Below, in pieces: positions 51,039 to 58,789 of a stretch of DNA of 64,000 bases. The stretch spans positions 744,001 through 808,000 of the forward strand of contig OZ245804.1 in the NCBI GenBank assembly GCA_965228265.1, read 5' to 3'. How positions within the stretch are numbered: position 1 is the first letter of the stretch; each line of letters begins with the position of its first letter. The notes beneath the pieces were generated by a model. That model did not search any database and was not told the DNA's origin. It saw only the letters and a program-made list of their open reading frames with translations. A program made the translations under genes and the position numbers. The DNA comes from GCA-2732755 sp965228265 (GTDB lineage: Bacteria; Planctomycetota; Phycisphaerae; Phycisphaerales; UBA1924).

Positions 51039-51701
51039 TCACCGCCGACGCCGAACTCCGGCCCACAGCGCAAGCCCGAAGAGTGGGGCGGTTGCAGGAG
51101 CGGGGATGGGCACGATGGTCAGCGTGGGATAGTTGAGCAGGGTTGGCAGTTCGAATGGAACGGTGCCCCGCGACCCGTCGGCGTTTTGGTACGCGAACAC
51201 ATCGGGGAACGAAGTTCCCTCGTACGCGCCTGTGAATTGGCCGTGGATAGTGGGATACGCGGCGATCGACCGCGGGGTGTCGTCGGTGATCAGCGTGTCG
51301 AGCGTGTAGATGACCAGCGGGTTGCTGCTGTCCGGCCCCCCGGGGTTGTGGGTGGGCGGCAACGCGTTGGTTCCCGTGGCGCCGTGGATTTCCGTGCCGA
51401 CGATGTCGCCGTCGTCCGCCGGCCCCAGAAACACGCTGTCAAAGGCGGGCGAGAACATGTTGTTCGAGATCACGATGTCGGTCTCAGCGCCGAACGAGAG
51501 ATCGAAATGTATGTCGACGACCGCGGCCAGGAGCGTCTTGTTCGGGTCGGGGTTCTGAAGCTCGGCCACGAAGGTCCAGGTCACCACATCACCCACGGTC
51601 GCCGTGTCGGTGCTTGGTATGACCTGAATCAACAGACTGGTCTGAGCGCCAGCTGTGCCGGCCAGCAGAAGGGCGGCTCCGGCAGAAATTCGGGTACGCA
51701 T
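51039..51701 (-). CDS. Secreted protein with PEP-CTERM-like tail
   Basis: A 220-residue exported protein. Signal peptide at residues 1-20 (MRTRISAGAALLLAGTAGAQ). The body has alternating strands and Asp/Thr/Asn-rich loops (TVGDVVTWTFVAELQNPDPN and FDLSFGAETDIVISNN), like a cohesin-type or beta-sandwich domain. The tail is IPAPATAPL - hydrophobic - VRRRR, the PEP-CTERM architecture. The ATG at 51701 fits the signal peptide; six upstream codons are open. No exosortase in the window. Function unknown. Confidence 0.8.
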   Translation of the reverse strand: MRTRISAGAALLLAGTAGAQTSLLIQVIPSTDTATVGDVVTWTFVAELQNPDPNKTLLAAVVDIHFDLSFGAETDIVISNNMFSPAFDSVFLGPADDGDIVGTEIHGATGTNALPPTHNPGGPDSSNPLVIYTLDTLITDDTPRSIAAYPTIHGQFTGAYEGTSFPDVFAYQNADGSRGTVPFELPTLLNYPTLTIVPIPAPATAPLFGLALWAGVRRRR

Positions 51702-51985
51702 GTTCAATCTCCCGGCCAAACTGCCTTTCGAGTCCAGTTTTCAGATTACCGGCTACTTCCCCCTCGGGGAACCCAGGCGAGCAGTTTTCACACACAACCC
51801 GGTCCTCACGGCCCCAGATATCGGAATCGCTCCCCGGGCTTGCGCGGGCCGGGGCATCTGGCCCGTCAGAATGAATTCAGATTCACCGCTGCCTCACAGA
51901 GGCTTGAAAGACGATCTCTAGGTTGTGTGCTGAGCCGATGACGGTGGTCTCGGCCTGAACCGACCAACCCGCAAGGAGCACACCC

Positions 51986-52492
51986 ATGGAACTCAACTCA
52001 ATGAAAGACCTGCTCGAGCACGAGGTCCGCGACATTCTGTACGCCGAGCGCAAGATCTTGAAGGCCCTGCCCAAGATGGCCAATGCCGCGAACAACCAGG
52101 AACTGAAACAGGCTTTCGAGGACCATCTCGAAGAGACCAGGGGCCAGATCGAACGGCTCGAACAGGTCTGTGAACAACTGGGTATCGGGGCACGGGGCGA
52201 GAAGTGTGAGGCCATCGAGGGCATCCTCGAAGAGGGCGAAGAACGCATCAAGGCCAAGGGCGACGACGCGGTCCTCGACGCGGCCCTGATCTCGGCGGCC
52301 CAGCGCGTCGAGCACTACGAGATGGCGGCCTACGGCTCGGCCCGCGCGTTCGCCGAGGCGCTCGGCCTGACCGAGGTCGTCAAGCTGTTGCAGGAAACCC
52401 TCGACGAGGAGGGCAAGGCGGATAAGACACTGAACAAGCTCGCCAAGAACACAATCAATCCCCTGGCTGCGCAGGGCGCCGCCAAGGTGTGA
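51986..52492 (+). CDS. YciE/YciF (DUF892) ferritin-like protein
   Basis: A 168-residue four-helix bundle of the DUF892 family, which includes E. coli YciE/YciF, produced under general stress. Recognised by LLEHEVRDILYAERKILKALPKM (split by length rule; about residues 9-31) with E12, E20 and later E in the di-iron ligand positions, and by QRVEHYEMAAYGSARAFAEAL (about 106-126). AAGGAG lies 9 bases before the ATG. A clean terminator follows, so it is a single-gene transcript. Possible role in oxidative or osmotic stress protection. Confidence 0.92.
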   Translation: MELNSMKDLLEHEVRDILYAERKILKALPKMANAANNQELKQAFEDHLEETRGQIERLEQVCEQLGIGARGEKCEAIEGILEEGEERIKAKGDDAVLDAALISAAQRVEHYEMAAYGSARAFAEALGLTEVVKLLQETLDEEGKADKTLNKLAKNTINPLAAQGAAKV

Positions 52493-52513
52493 TCCCGGAG
52501 CTTGAGCGAGAGC

Positions 52514-52552
52514 CCCCCGCCTGTCTACTCAGAGATATGGGCGGGGGTTTTT
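52514..52552 (+). terminator. Rho-independent terminator of the DUF892 gene
   Basis: CCCCCGCC (52514-52521) pairs with GGCGGGGG (52540-52547), loop 18 bases, followed directly by five T (52548-52552). It is 22 bases after the stop. Confidence 0.85.
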
Positions 52553-52673
52553 GCAGCGAGACCAAATCTGTGATCATTCTTCTTTCGGATTCGTCAATCC
52601 TCAAGCGAAGGATTGAACTGCCTGTCTCGTTCTGATAACTTCGGCACAGGGAAGAATCGAAGGAGACATGATT

Positions 52674-53423
52674 ATGCACAAAGCTTTGTGTGCACTTTCG
52701 TTGTTCGTTTGCTCAACCGGAGCTCACGCCCAGACTGTGACTGACCAATCACTGAACTGGCTCGTCTTCGCAATCGATTCGGGGGGCGAAGAGGTTGTGG
52801 CCCCCTATCAGGCGCTCGATCCAACCGCCGGGCCTGTGGCTATCAACCTGCTCGCCGACAACGACGAGCCACTATCCTCGTTCGGGCCGACGTATCACAC
52901 AGCTTCGCTCGACGCCAACCTCGATTCGACCGGCTTGAACTGGTCGGGATCGGGCGCGGCGGCCGCACACTACGCGGACGCGCTCGATCTCTCTGTTGAC
53001 TACGGCGGCAGCAATATCCCGGCGGCATTCTCGCATTTTTATCACAGTGTTTTCTTCACCGTTGACTTCCCGACCACGGTTGACGTCAACGCCGACTTCA
53101 TGATCGAGATGGCCGATCCGTTCAATCCTGCCTTATTTTTCAACATCTTCAATGTCGTGTTCCGTGACAGCAATAACAACAATGTGTACTCAACCGGCTT
53201 TGACAACACACAACTCGGTGTGGCTCAGCAGCGAAGCGACAGCTTTGTTCTCGCCCCGGGAGAGTACCGGTTCGATGTCTCGCTCTCCCTCAATACACAG
53301 GAACAGCTCGGCTTCCGCGACGGCTCGATTGATTTCTCGTACGACGTCTCGTTCGTGCCGGCGCCGACAACTGCCACGCTGCTTGTCGGTGGGCTCGCCG
53401 TCGGTGCTCGTCGCAGGCGCTGA
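52674..53423 (+). CDS. Secreted protein with PEP-CTERM-like tail
   Basis: A 249-residue exported protein. Signal peptide at residues 1-21 (KALCALSLFVCSTGAHAQ). The body is aromatic and Asn/Asp-rich (FFTVDFPTTVDVNADFMIEM and SNNNNVYSTGF), consistent with a beta-sandwich. The tail is VPAPTTATL - hydrophobic - ARRRR. Two ATGs are close; the second (52674) has GGAG 8 bases upstream and is preferred to 52668. It converges on the PEGA lipoprotein (8 bases). Function unknown; third PEP-CTERM-like protein in the window. Confidence 0.8.
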   Translation: MHKALCALSLFVCSTGAHAQTVTDQSLNWLVFAIDSGGEEVVAPYQALDPTAGPVAINLLADNDEPLSSFGPTYHTASLDANLDSTGLNWSGSGAAAAHYADALDLSVDYGGSNIPAAFSHFYHSVFFTVDFPTTVDVNADFMIEMADPFNPALFFNIFNVVFRDSNNNNVYSTGFDNTQLGVAQQRSDSFVLAPGEYRFDVSLSLNTQEQLGFRDGSIDFSYDVSFVPAPTTATLLVGGLAVGARRRR

Positions 53424-53431
53424 TTCCGCCC

Positions 53432-53842
53432 TCATTCGCCCCGGCTGGCGGCTCTGAGCGAGCGGGCGCGATCGAAGAGTTCCTGCTCGGCGCGCTGGGC
53501 CTCTTCCGTACCCGCTTCGGGCACGGGCTCGAGGTCGAAGTGCCACTCCAGGTGTGTCTTGACGCGCCACGGAGCCGCGATGGCCAGGAGGTCGAGGCCC
53601 GGGTACTCCCAGATCGGGGCGACGGCTTCCTTCTCGGTCACGATCGGCTCGTAGCCCTCGCGCTGGAGGCGCACGTCGTACACGCCGAAGTAGCGGAAGC
53701 CCGTTTCGACGGGCGTGCGTCCGATCTCTTCGTCGTTGAGCACGACAATCGCGCCGGGCGGCTCGCTGGTGATGGTGACCGTGCGCTCGAGGCAGCCGCC
53801 GAGCACGGGCGTGATCGCGATGAGAAGGAGCCCGCGCTTCAT
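53432..53842 (-). CDS. PEGA-domain lipoprotein coupled to lptB
   Basis: A 136-residue lipoprotein: signal ending LGGC (Cys 17), then a PEGA domain (VTITSEPPGAIVVLNDEEIG, then RTPVETGFRYFGVYDVRLQREGY split across residues 42-64). PEGA domains are surface or envelope modules named for a short P-E-G-A motif. The ATG overlaps the lptB stop by 4 bases (ATGA), so it is expressed together with the LPS-export ATPase. The C-terminus is amphipathic (EEAQRAEQELFDRARS). It may be an envelope partner of LPS export, but this is inference from coupling. Confidence 0.8.
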   Translation of the reverse strand: MKRGLLLIAITPVLGGCLERTVTITSEPPGAIVVLNDEEIGRTPVETGFRYFGVYDVRLQREGYEPIVTEKEAVAPIWEYPGLDLLAIAAPWRVKTHLEWHFDLEPVPEAGTEEAQRAEQELFDRARSLRAASRGE

Positions 53843-54717
53843 CGCTTGGCCTCGCGCCTGGATTCCCGGGGGGGATCTCGTGGGGGTTCGCGGTTGTCCT
53901 TGGGTTTGGCTCGTTTGATCTCGACGGGGGCGCTGGATTTCTTGTGCGAGCGCGTCGGGGCCGGGGCGTAGTCGTTGTCGAACTCGTCGCCGCGGAAGAG
54001 CGAGCCGAGGTAGACGCGTTTGACCATCTCGTCGTTGATGAGCTCTTTGGGTGTGCCCTCGGCGAAGACCTTGCCCTCGTCGATGATGTAGGCCCGGTCG
54101 CACACGCGGAGCGTCTGCTGGACGTTGTGGTCGGTGATCAGGAAGGCGATGCCGCGCTGGGCGAGTTTCTTGATCTCTGCCTGGAGGTCCTCGACGGCGA
54201 TCGGGTCCACGCCGCTGAACGGCTCGTCGAGCAGGATGAGCTTGGGGTCGGTGATGAGCGAGCGTGCGATCTCGAGCTTGCGGCGCTCGCCGCCCGAGCA
54301 GGTGCGGGCGTGCTCCTTGGCCTTGTGGGTCAGCCCGAAGCGTTCGAGCAGCTCGGCGGCCCGGCGTTTGCGTTCCTTGCGCCCGATGGGCAGCGTCTCG
54401 AGGATCGCCAGCAGGTTCTGCTCGCAGGTGAGCCGCTGGAAGACGCTGGGCTCCTGCGAGAGGTAGCCCATGCCCAGGCGTGCCCTTTTGAACATGGGCA
54501 GGTCGGTGATGTCGTGCGTGTTGAAGACGACCTTCCCGCCGTCGGCCTCGAGCATGCCGATGGTCATGCGGAAGCTGGTGGTCTTGCCGGCCCCGTTGCG
54601 TCCGAGCAGGCCCACGATCTCGGCCGAGTCGACGGAGAACGAGACACCCTGGACGACCATGCGGTCGTGGAAGGCCTTCTGGAGTTGGTGCGTCTGAAGC
54701 AGGGCCACTGGTTTCAA
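53839..54717 (-). CDS. lptB: LPS export ABC transporter ATPase LptB, with basic C-terminal extension
   Basis: A 292-residue ATPase. Walker A GRNGAGKTT (39-47), Q-loop YLSQEPSVF, signature CSGGERRK, Walker B LILLDEPFSGVDP and the switch histidine in ITDHNVQQT are complete; the SVFQRLTCEQNL segment is characteristic of LptB. The core ends near residue 245, and the last ~45 residues are a basic, proline-rich extension (RSHKKSSAPVEIKRAKPKDN) not found in E. coli LptB. It should power LptF/LptG encoded at 41939-44706. The start at 54717 is followed at once by the core domain. Confidence 0.93.
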   Translation of the reverse strand: MKPVALLQTHQLQKAFHDRMVVQGVSFSVDSAEIVGLLGRNGAGKTTSFRMTIGMLEADGGKVVFNTHDITDLPMFKRARLGMGYLSQEPSVFQRLTCEQNLLAILETLPIGRKERKRRAAELLERFGLTHKAKEHARTCSGGERRKLEIARSLITDPKLILLDEPFSGVDPIAVEDLQAEIKKLAQRGIAFLITDHNVQQTLRVCDRAYIIDEGKVFAEGTPKELINDEMVKRVYLGSLFRGDEFDNDYAPAPTRSHKKSSAPVEIKRAKPKDNREPPRDPPRESRREAKR

Positions 54718-54754
54718 GTGTACCCGTGGAGCGGGGGTCGGCTCCGGGTTGGGA

Positions 54755-55243
54755 TCAGATGACCCGGATGCACATGGGGTAGCGGAAGAACTCGCCCTTG
54801 GAGGCCCGTATGCCGCCGAAGATCCCGCCGATGATCATGAGGACGGGCAAGCCGATATAGAGGATGGCCCCGACGCCGCAGGTCAGCAGCGTGATGGGGA
54901 TCAGGATGAGCGCCAGGAGGATGAGGGAGATCTGGAAGTTCAGGGCTTCCTTGCCGTGGTCGTCGATGAACTGGGAGTCGCTCGACTTGATCTGCCAGAG
55001 CGCCAGCGCGACCAGCGGCGGGATGACGAAGGTGATACCGCTCGTCGCCATGACCGAGATGCCCGCGATCAGCGGCCCGAAGTGGCACCATGCCGCGTAG
55101 CTGCGGTGCCCGTCGGTCAGGCCCGTCGCCTTGGCCCGGCCCGACACCGGGTCCACGGTGTAGCCCTCCGGGCCCGCGGCCCGGGACTCGCTCTTGGCTT
55201 TGTTCTCGTCTCCGACCACCACGGCTCCCACATAGATGCTCAT
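54755..55243 (-). CDS. DUF4870-domain membrane protein
   Basis: A 162-residue membrane protein. The middle (AAWCHFGPLIAGISV, then FVIPPLVALALWQIKSSDS, then IDDHGKEALNFQISL) is characteristic of DUF4870, a family with three membrane helices of unknown role. A charged N-terminus of about 45 residues precedes it. The ATG at 55243 is chosen over upstream codons because those run into the next gene. It lies 7 bases after the upstream zinc-ribbon gene, so they are co-transcribed. The end is 37 bases upstream of lptB. Confidence 0.85.
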   Translation of the reverse strand: MSIYVGAVVVGDENKAKSESRAAGPEGYTVDPVSGRAKATGLTDGHRSYAAWCHFGPLIAGISVMATSGITFVIPPLVALALWQIKSSDSQFIDDHGKEALNFQISLILLALILIPITLLTCGVGAILYIGLPVLMIIGGIFGGIRASKGEFFRYPMCIRVI

Positions 55244-55250
55244 AGACAGC

Positions 55251-55673
55251 CTATTGGGAGTCCGGGCCGGGCGATTGCAGGTGGGCGGGCCGGAGGCTCG
55301 CAAGGTCCAGCCCGCACTCCGGGCAGCGGGCGGGCGGGGCTGCCCCGAGGTCATAATCGCACCCCGGGCACCGATCCGTCCCGATCGGGATGATCCGCCG
55401 AGCCATTCGCCGGGCATAGGCGATCAGAAGGACGCCCCCGGCGAGGAAAATCAGCCCCTGGATCAGGTTCCCCCAGAGCCAGGGCGAACTGCCGAAGAGC
55501 CCCGTCCGCGTCCCGGCGAAGTTGGGCTGGCTCTGGTCCTGCCACCAGATCATCAGCGCCTGCGTGACCAGCGGCAGGATCCGCGAGGCGATCAGCCAGA
55601 TCCCCATCAGCCGCAGCGCTCCCGTCACCAGAAGGCGGTAGCGGACAATGTCGTTCAGATCGGTCCGGCTCAT
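55251..55673 (-). CDS. Membrane protein with C-terminal zinc ribbon
   Basis: A 140-residue protein: two membrane helices (about 15-40 and 66-88), an arginine-rich boundary (YARRMARRIIPIG), then a zinc ribbon with CPGCDYDLG and CPECGLDL (about 102-123). The order (membrane first, ribbon last) is the reverse of the 36-38 kb set. It is similar in plan to the next gene upstream (55719) and shares the pattern Y/F-A-x2-A-R-x-I-x-K/P before the ribbon. Function unknown. Confidence 0.7.
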   Translation of the reverse strand: MSRTDLNDIVRYRLLVTGALRLMGIWLIASRILPLVTQALMIWWQDQSQPNFAGTRTGLFGSSPWLWGNLIQGLIFLAGGVLLIAYARRMARRIIPIGTDRCPGCDYDLGAAPPARCPECGLDLASLRPAHLQSPGPDSQ

Positions 55674-55718
55674 ACGTGCCCCTTGGTTCAGTTCAGACGA
55701 CGACGCGGGCGGATTGGT

Positions 55719-56141
55719 TCACTCGCTCGGCGATTCGGATTGTGAGGGCGGGGGCGGGGCGTGGAAATCTTCGCCGAGGTAGAGGCCGCACTCGGGGCAG
55801 CGGTCGGCGCGGAAGTTGTCGAGGCTGAAATGGCACTTGGGACAGGAGTGGTGCTCTGTCATCTTTACAATGTGCCGGGCTATCGCGTCAGCGTAGACAA
55901 ACGTGAGTGGTGCCAAAACTGAGAACAGAAGCATTCCGCCGCCGCCATGATGAAGCAGAATCTGTTTCAGAACATCTGTATTTTGGAGAAAACTACCGTT
56001 CGTTTGGAAAAACCACCCCATCATATCGGCCGCTCTCCAAAGCACGGCAGCAAAGAATATGTACGAGCACAACCGCACGACGCCCGCAACAATGAGTCGT
56101 AGATTTCTGATGTGGGCCGCGTGTGAACGAGCTTTCTGCAT
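55719..56141 (-). CDS. Membrane protein with C-terminal zinc ribbon (paralogue, AT-richer)
   Basis: A 140-residue protein with the same layout as the gene at 55251: two membrane helices (about 14-40 and 69-88), then VYADAIARHIVKM and a zinc ribbon with CPKCHFSLD and CPECGLYLG. The N-termini also align (RLIVAGVVRLCSY vs RLLVTGALRLMGI), so the two are duplicates. The first half is noticeably AT-richer than its neighbours. A 45-base gap separates them. Function unknown. Confidence 0.7.
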   Translation of the reverse strand: MQKARSHAAHIRNLRLIVAGVVRLCSYIFFAAVLWRAADMMGWFFQTNGSFLQNTDVLKQILLHHGGGGMLLFSVLAPLTFVYADAIARHIVKMTEHHSCPKCHFSLDNFRADRCPECGLYLGEDFHAPPPPSQSESPSE

Positions 56142-56173
56142 CGATTCCTCCTTCTCTCTGTTGATCAGGAGTC

Positions 56174-56192
56174 GACGGGCCGGAAGCCCGTC
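56174..56192. repeat. Short palindrome, possibly a divergent REP-like unit
   Basis: GACGGGC (56174-56180) pairs perfectly with GCCCGTC (56186-56192) around CGGAA. It shares CGACGGG with the second half of the 12161 element (reverse strand). It lies in the gap between two minus-strand genes; no T-run follows. Confidence 0.35.
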
Positions 56193-56210
56193 CCGCGAGA
56201 CAGAATAGTC

Positions 56211-57350
56211 TTAGTGCCCAAACAGATTCGTCTGCCCGAACATCCCCGCCTTCTCGAAGTGCTCGATCGCTTCATCCACCGATTTGAAAACGCCGTTGGC
56301 GGTCTCGGTGATGAAGGGGCTCGGGTTTTTCTGGGGTTTCCAGACGACGTAGACGTCCTTGGCGTGCTCGAAGGCGTGCTGGAGCTCGCGTTCGACACCT
56401 GAGGAGAGCCCCGGGATGCCGCCCGGGAGTTCGGGGACGAGGCTGACGATCATGTCGGCCTGGTCGATGAGCTTGAAGTCGCGCATGTAGATCTGGCCGT
56501 CGATGTCGCCGGCGATATCGAGCACCTCGCGTGTACGCATGGTGAGGGCTTCCGCGCCGGCGCCGGCCTTGGTGCCCGCCTCGCCGCCGAGGGCGTAGGG
56601 CTTGTGCTCGAAGAAGTCCTGGCCGTTCTTTGCGGCGTCGACGGCGTTGTCGAGCAGGAGCTTCTCGTCCACGTCGCCCGGGTCGAAGGTGATGAAGTGC
56701 TCGGCGAGGATCTCGCGGAACTTGTCGATCTCGGCCTGGATGTCGGGCATGCCCACGACGTGGCTCATCGGGAAGCTGGGATACACCTTCTTCATCTGCG
56801 GGCGCGTCGTCAGGCGGAACATCGTCTTGTACGTCGACTCATAACGACCGCGCGAGAGGATCACGAAGTCAGAGCCCGGCACAGCCTGACTCATGAGCTC
56901 GGTCGCCAGGATCTCTTCCTCGCGCCAGACCATGAGGTCCTTGAGGTTCGCGTCGACAACGTGGTCGCGGTGCAGGCGCTGGTGGACGACCTCGATGTTG
57001 TCGACGAGGCAGACGAAGAGGTCGGGCTTGAAGGCTTTGATCTGGTCGAAGTCGAACGCGCTGAACAGGCCGTGACGCCAGCGGAAGGTCGCGTGCGTGT
57101 TGACGATGACGTTCTCTTTGTCCTTGCTCTCCATGATCGCGTCTTTGAACGCGGCTCGGCGGAGCGAGTTGAGTCGGGAGAGGGGCAGATCGAGGATGCG
57201 CCCGGGTTTGACGTCGGGGGCTTCCTTGTACATCAGGTCGCCGATGTGGTGGACATCGATGGGCTCGCCCTGCTGACCCGCAAAGGCTGCGACCTCTTCG
57301 AGGAAGGGCTTTTTGTCCATCCCGACCTGACCCGTGAGAATGACGCGCAT
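56211..57350 (-). CDS. Two-domain protein: adenylate-kinase-like P-loop domain plus nucleoside 2-deoxyribosyltransferase-like domain
   Basis: A 379-residue cytoplasmic protein. The N-terminal ~200 residues begin RVILTGQVGMDKKPFLEEV, a P-loop in which the second Gly is Asp and the following Ser/Thr is Lys; HHIGDLMY, LDLPLSRLNSLRR and NTHATFRWRHGL recall adenylate-kinase-like proteins seen in archaea and planctomycetes. The C-terminal ~110 residues (YMRDFKLIDQADMIVSL and GLSSGVERELQHAFEHAKDVYVVW) resemble the nucleoside 2-deoxyribosyltransferase/NDT-like fold. Substrate unknown; the altered P-loop questions ATP use. The start at 57350 has AAGGA about 11 bases upstream; longer upstream frame is a shadow. 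Confidence 0.78.
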   Translation of the reverse strand: MRVILTGQVGMDKKPFLEEVAAFAGQQGEPIDVHHIGDLMYKEAPDVKPGRILDLPLSRLNSLRRAAFKDAIMESKDKENVIVNTHATFRWRHGLFSAFDFDQIKAFKPDLFVCLVDNIEVVHQRLHRDHVVDANLKDLMVWREEEILATELMSQAVPGSDFVILSRGRYESTYKTMFRLTTRPQMKKVYPSFPMSHVVGMPDIQAEIDKFREILAEHFITFDPGDVDEKLLLDNAVDAAKNGQDFFEHKPYALGGEAGTKAGAGAEALTMRTREVLDIAGDIDGQIYMRDFKLIDQADMIVSLVPELPGGIPGLSSGVERELQHAFEHAKDVYVVWKPQKNPSPFITETANGVFKSVDEAIEHFEKAGMFGQTNLFGH

Positions 57351-57496
57351 GGTTTTTGATCCTTCCGGCTTCTGTTCGAAGCGAATCGTAGCCCAGGGCG
57401 GGGCGATTCCCCCAAGGACCGATATCCAAAGTGGCGTTGAAACAGGCTTTGCGCGGGGGTGCCCGTGTGCTAGGCTGGGCCGCCGGATTGATTCAG

Positions 57497-57549
57497 CCGG
57501 GAGAGCCAGGGGGGAGCGGGCCGAGAGGCCCGTCTGGCTGGCCTCCCGG
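57497..57549 (+). promoter_or_regulatory. Long leader hairpin upstream of the M43 protease gene
   Basis: CCGGGAGAGCCAG (57497-57509) pairs imperfectly with CTGGCTGGCCTCCCGG (57534-57549), and inside it GCGGGCC (57516-57522) pairs with GGCCCGT (57527-57533) around GAGA. The structure ends 20 bases before the ATG. A TAGGCT hexamer about 25 bases upstream (57470-57475) could be the -10, so the hairpin would be at the 5' end of the mRNA. Confidence 0.5.
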
Positions 57550-57569
57550 ACAATACGAAAGAGACTCTG

Positions 57570-58640
57570 ATGCGTCTTGGTACCCGAACCGCCCTCGCGG
57601 CGGCTGTTCTCTGCTCGTCTTGGGCCGCCCACGCCGACCCGGGCGACGACGGCACACCCTGTCCGATGTCGCCCACGCAGGATGAGGCTCGGCTTGTGCG
57701 CGAGCGGATGGCGATCGGGATGTACGACGCGCCGGCTCACCGGGGCGGGCCCGACATCCTGGTGCCGCTGACCATCCACGTCGTTCGGCGATCCGACGGC
57801 ACGGGCGGCCTCTCCCCCGCGCAGGTCCAGCAGGCCATCGACGGCGCCAACGAACTCTGGCTCGGCAGCGGCATCCAGTTCTGCACGCCGGGCGAGACGC
57901 TCTACATCGACAGCGACATGTACCACTACGAGACCGACACCTACGACGAGGTCAACACCCTCCGCATGACGAATCAGACGCCGAACACGATCAACGTGTA
58001 CTTCGTCAACAACCTGCGCACAGAGCTCGGCTCGCTCTGCGGCATCAGCTCGTTCACCTTCAGCACGTACCAGGGCATCGCGGTCAGCAATTCCTGCACA
58101 CCGAGCGCGGGCAATCCCTCCACCTTTGCGCACGAACTGGCGCACTACTTCGATCTCTACCACACACACGAAAGGGCCTTCGGCGACGAGTGCACCGACG
58201 GCTCGAACTGCCACGAAGCGGGCGACCTGATGTGCGACACGCCGGCGGACCCGAACATCTCGGGCGAGGTGAACCCGGCGTTCTGCGAGTGGGGCGGCTC
58301 GGAAGATCCGCCGTGCGAAAGCTCGGTGCCTTACGCGCCCTCGGCACGGAACCTGCTCAGCTACTCGGCCAAGACCTGCCGCGACGAACTCACGCCGGGC
58401 CAGCTTGCGCACGCCTACGCGACACTCGTGAATCTGCGCCCCGAGCTCGTCGCCAACAGGTGCGACCCGTGCACAAACCCCGCGGATATGAACGGCGACG
58501 ACGTGCTCTCGCCCGCGGATTTCTCCGCCTGGGTCGCCGGGTTCAACAGCGGGCAGCCCGAGGCCGACCAGAACGGCGACGGCTCGCTCACGCCCGCCGA
58601 CTTCTCCGCCTGGGTCGCCAACTACAACATGGGCTGCTGA
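57570..58640 (+). CDS. Secreted M43-family (pappalysin-type) metalloprotease with GC-type dockerin
   Basis: A 356-residue exported protease. Signal peptide at about 1-22. The zinc site is HELAHYFDLYH (H188, E189, H192, H198), the HExxHxxxLxH form of metzincins; the M43 family is also suggested by VPLTIHVVRRSDG near the mature N-terminus and the cysteines in CTDGSNCHEAGDLMCDTPAD. The last ~55 residues hold two D-x-N-G-D-G loops with ADFSAWVA repeats and end MGC, the same GC-dockerin as the beta-helix protein at 30461. A structured leader precedes it. Extracellular digestion of proteins is the likely role. Confidence 0.88.
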   Translation: MRLGTRTALAAAVLCSSWAAHADPGDDGTPCPMSPTQDEARLVRERMAIGMYDAPAHRGGPDILVPLTIHVVRRSDGTGGLSPAQVQQAIDGANELWLGSGIQFCTPGETLYIDSDMYHYETDTYDEVNTLRMTNQTPNTINVYFVNNLRTELGSLCGISSFTFSTYQGIAVSNSCTPSAGNPSTFAHELAHYFDLYHTHERAFGDECTDGSNCHEAGDLMCDTPADPNISGEVNPAFCEWGGSEDPPCESSVPYAPSARNLLSYSAKTCRDELTPGQLAHAYATLVNLRPELVANRCDPCTNPADMNGDDVLSPADFSAWVAGFNSGQPEADQNGDGSLTPADFSAWVANYNMGC

Positions 58641-58789
58641 ATCCCCCTCCGCATCGGACGCAGACTTCCTGATTTCACCGGCCTTTCGGATTCTTGCTCG
58701 CTTGTCCGGGTGCTATTTCCATTTTTAGATCATGTGTGCAACACTCTCAGCGGACGGGATGGGCCGTCCTCGGATTTGGAGTGCAGGGC

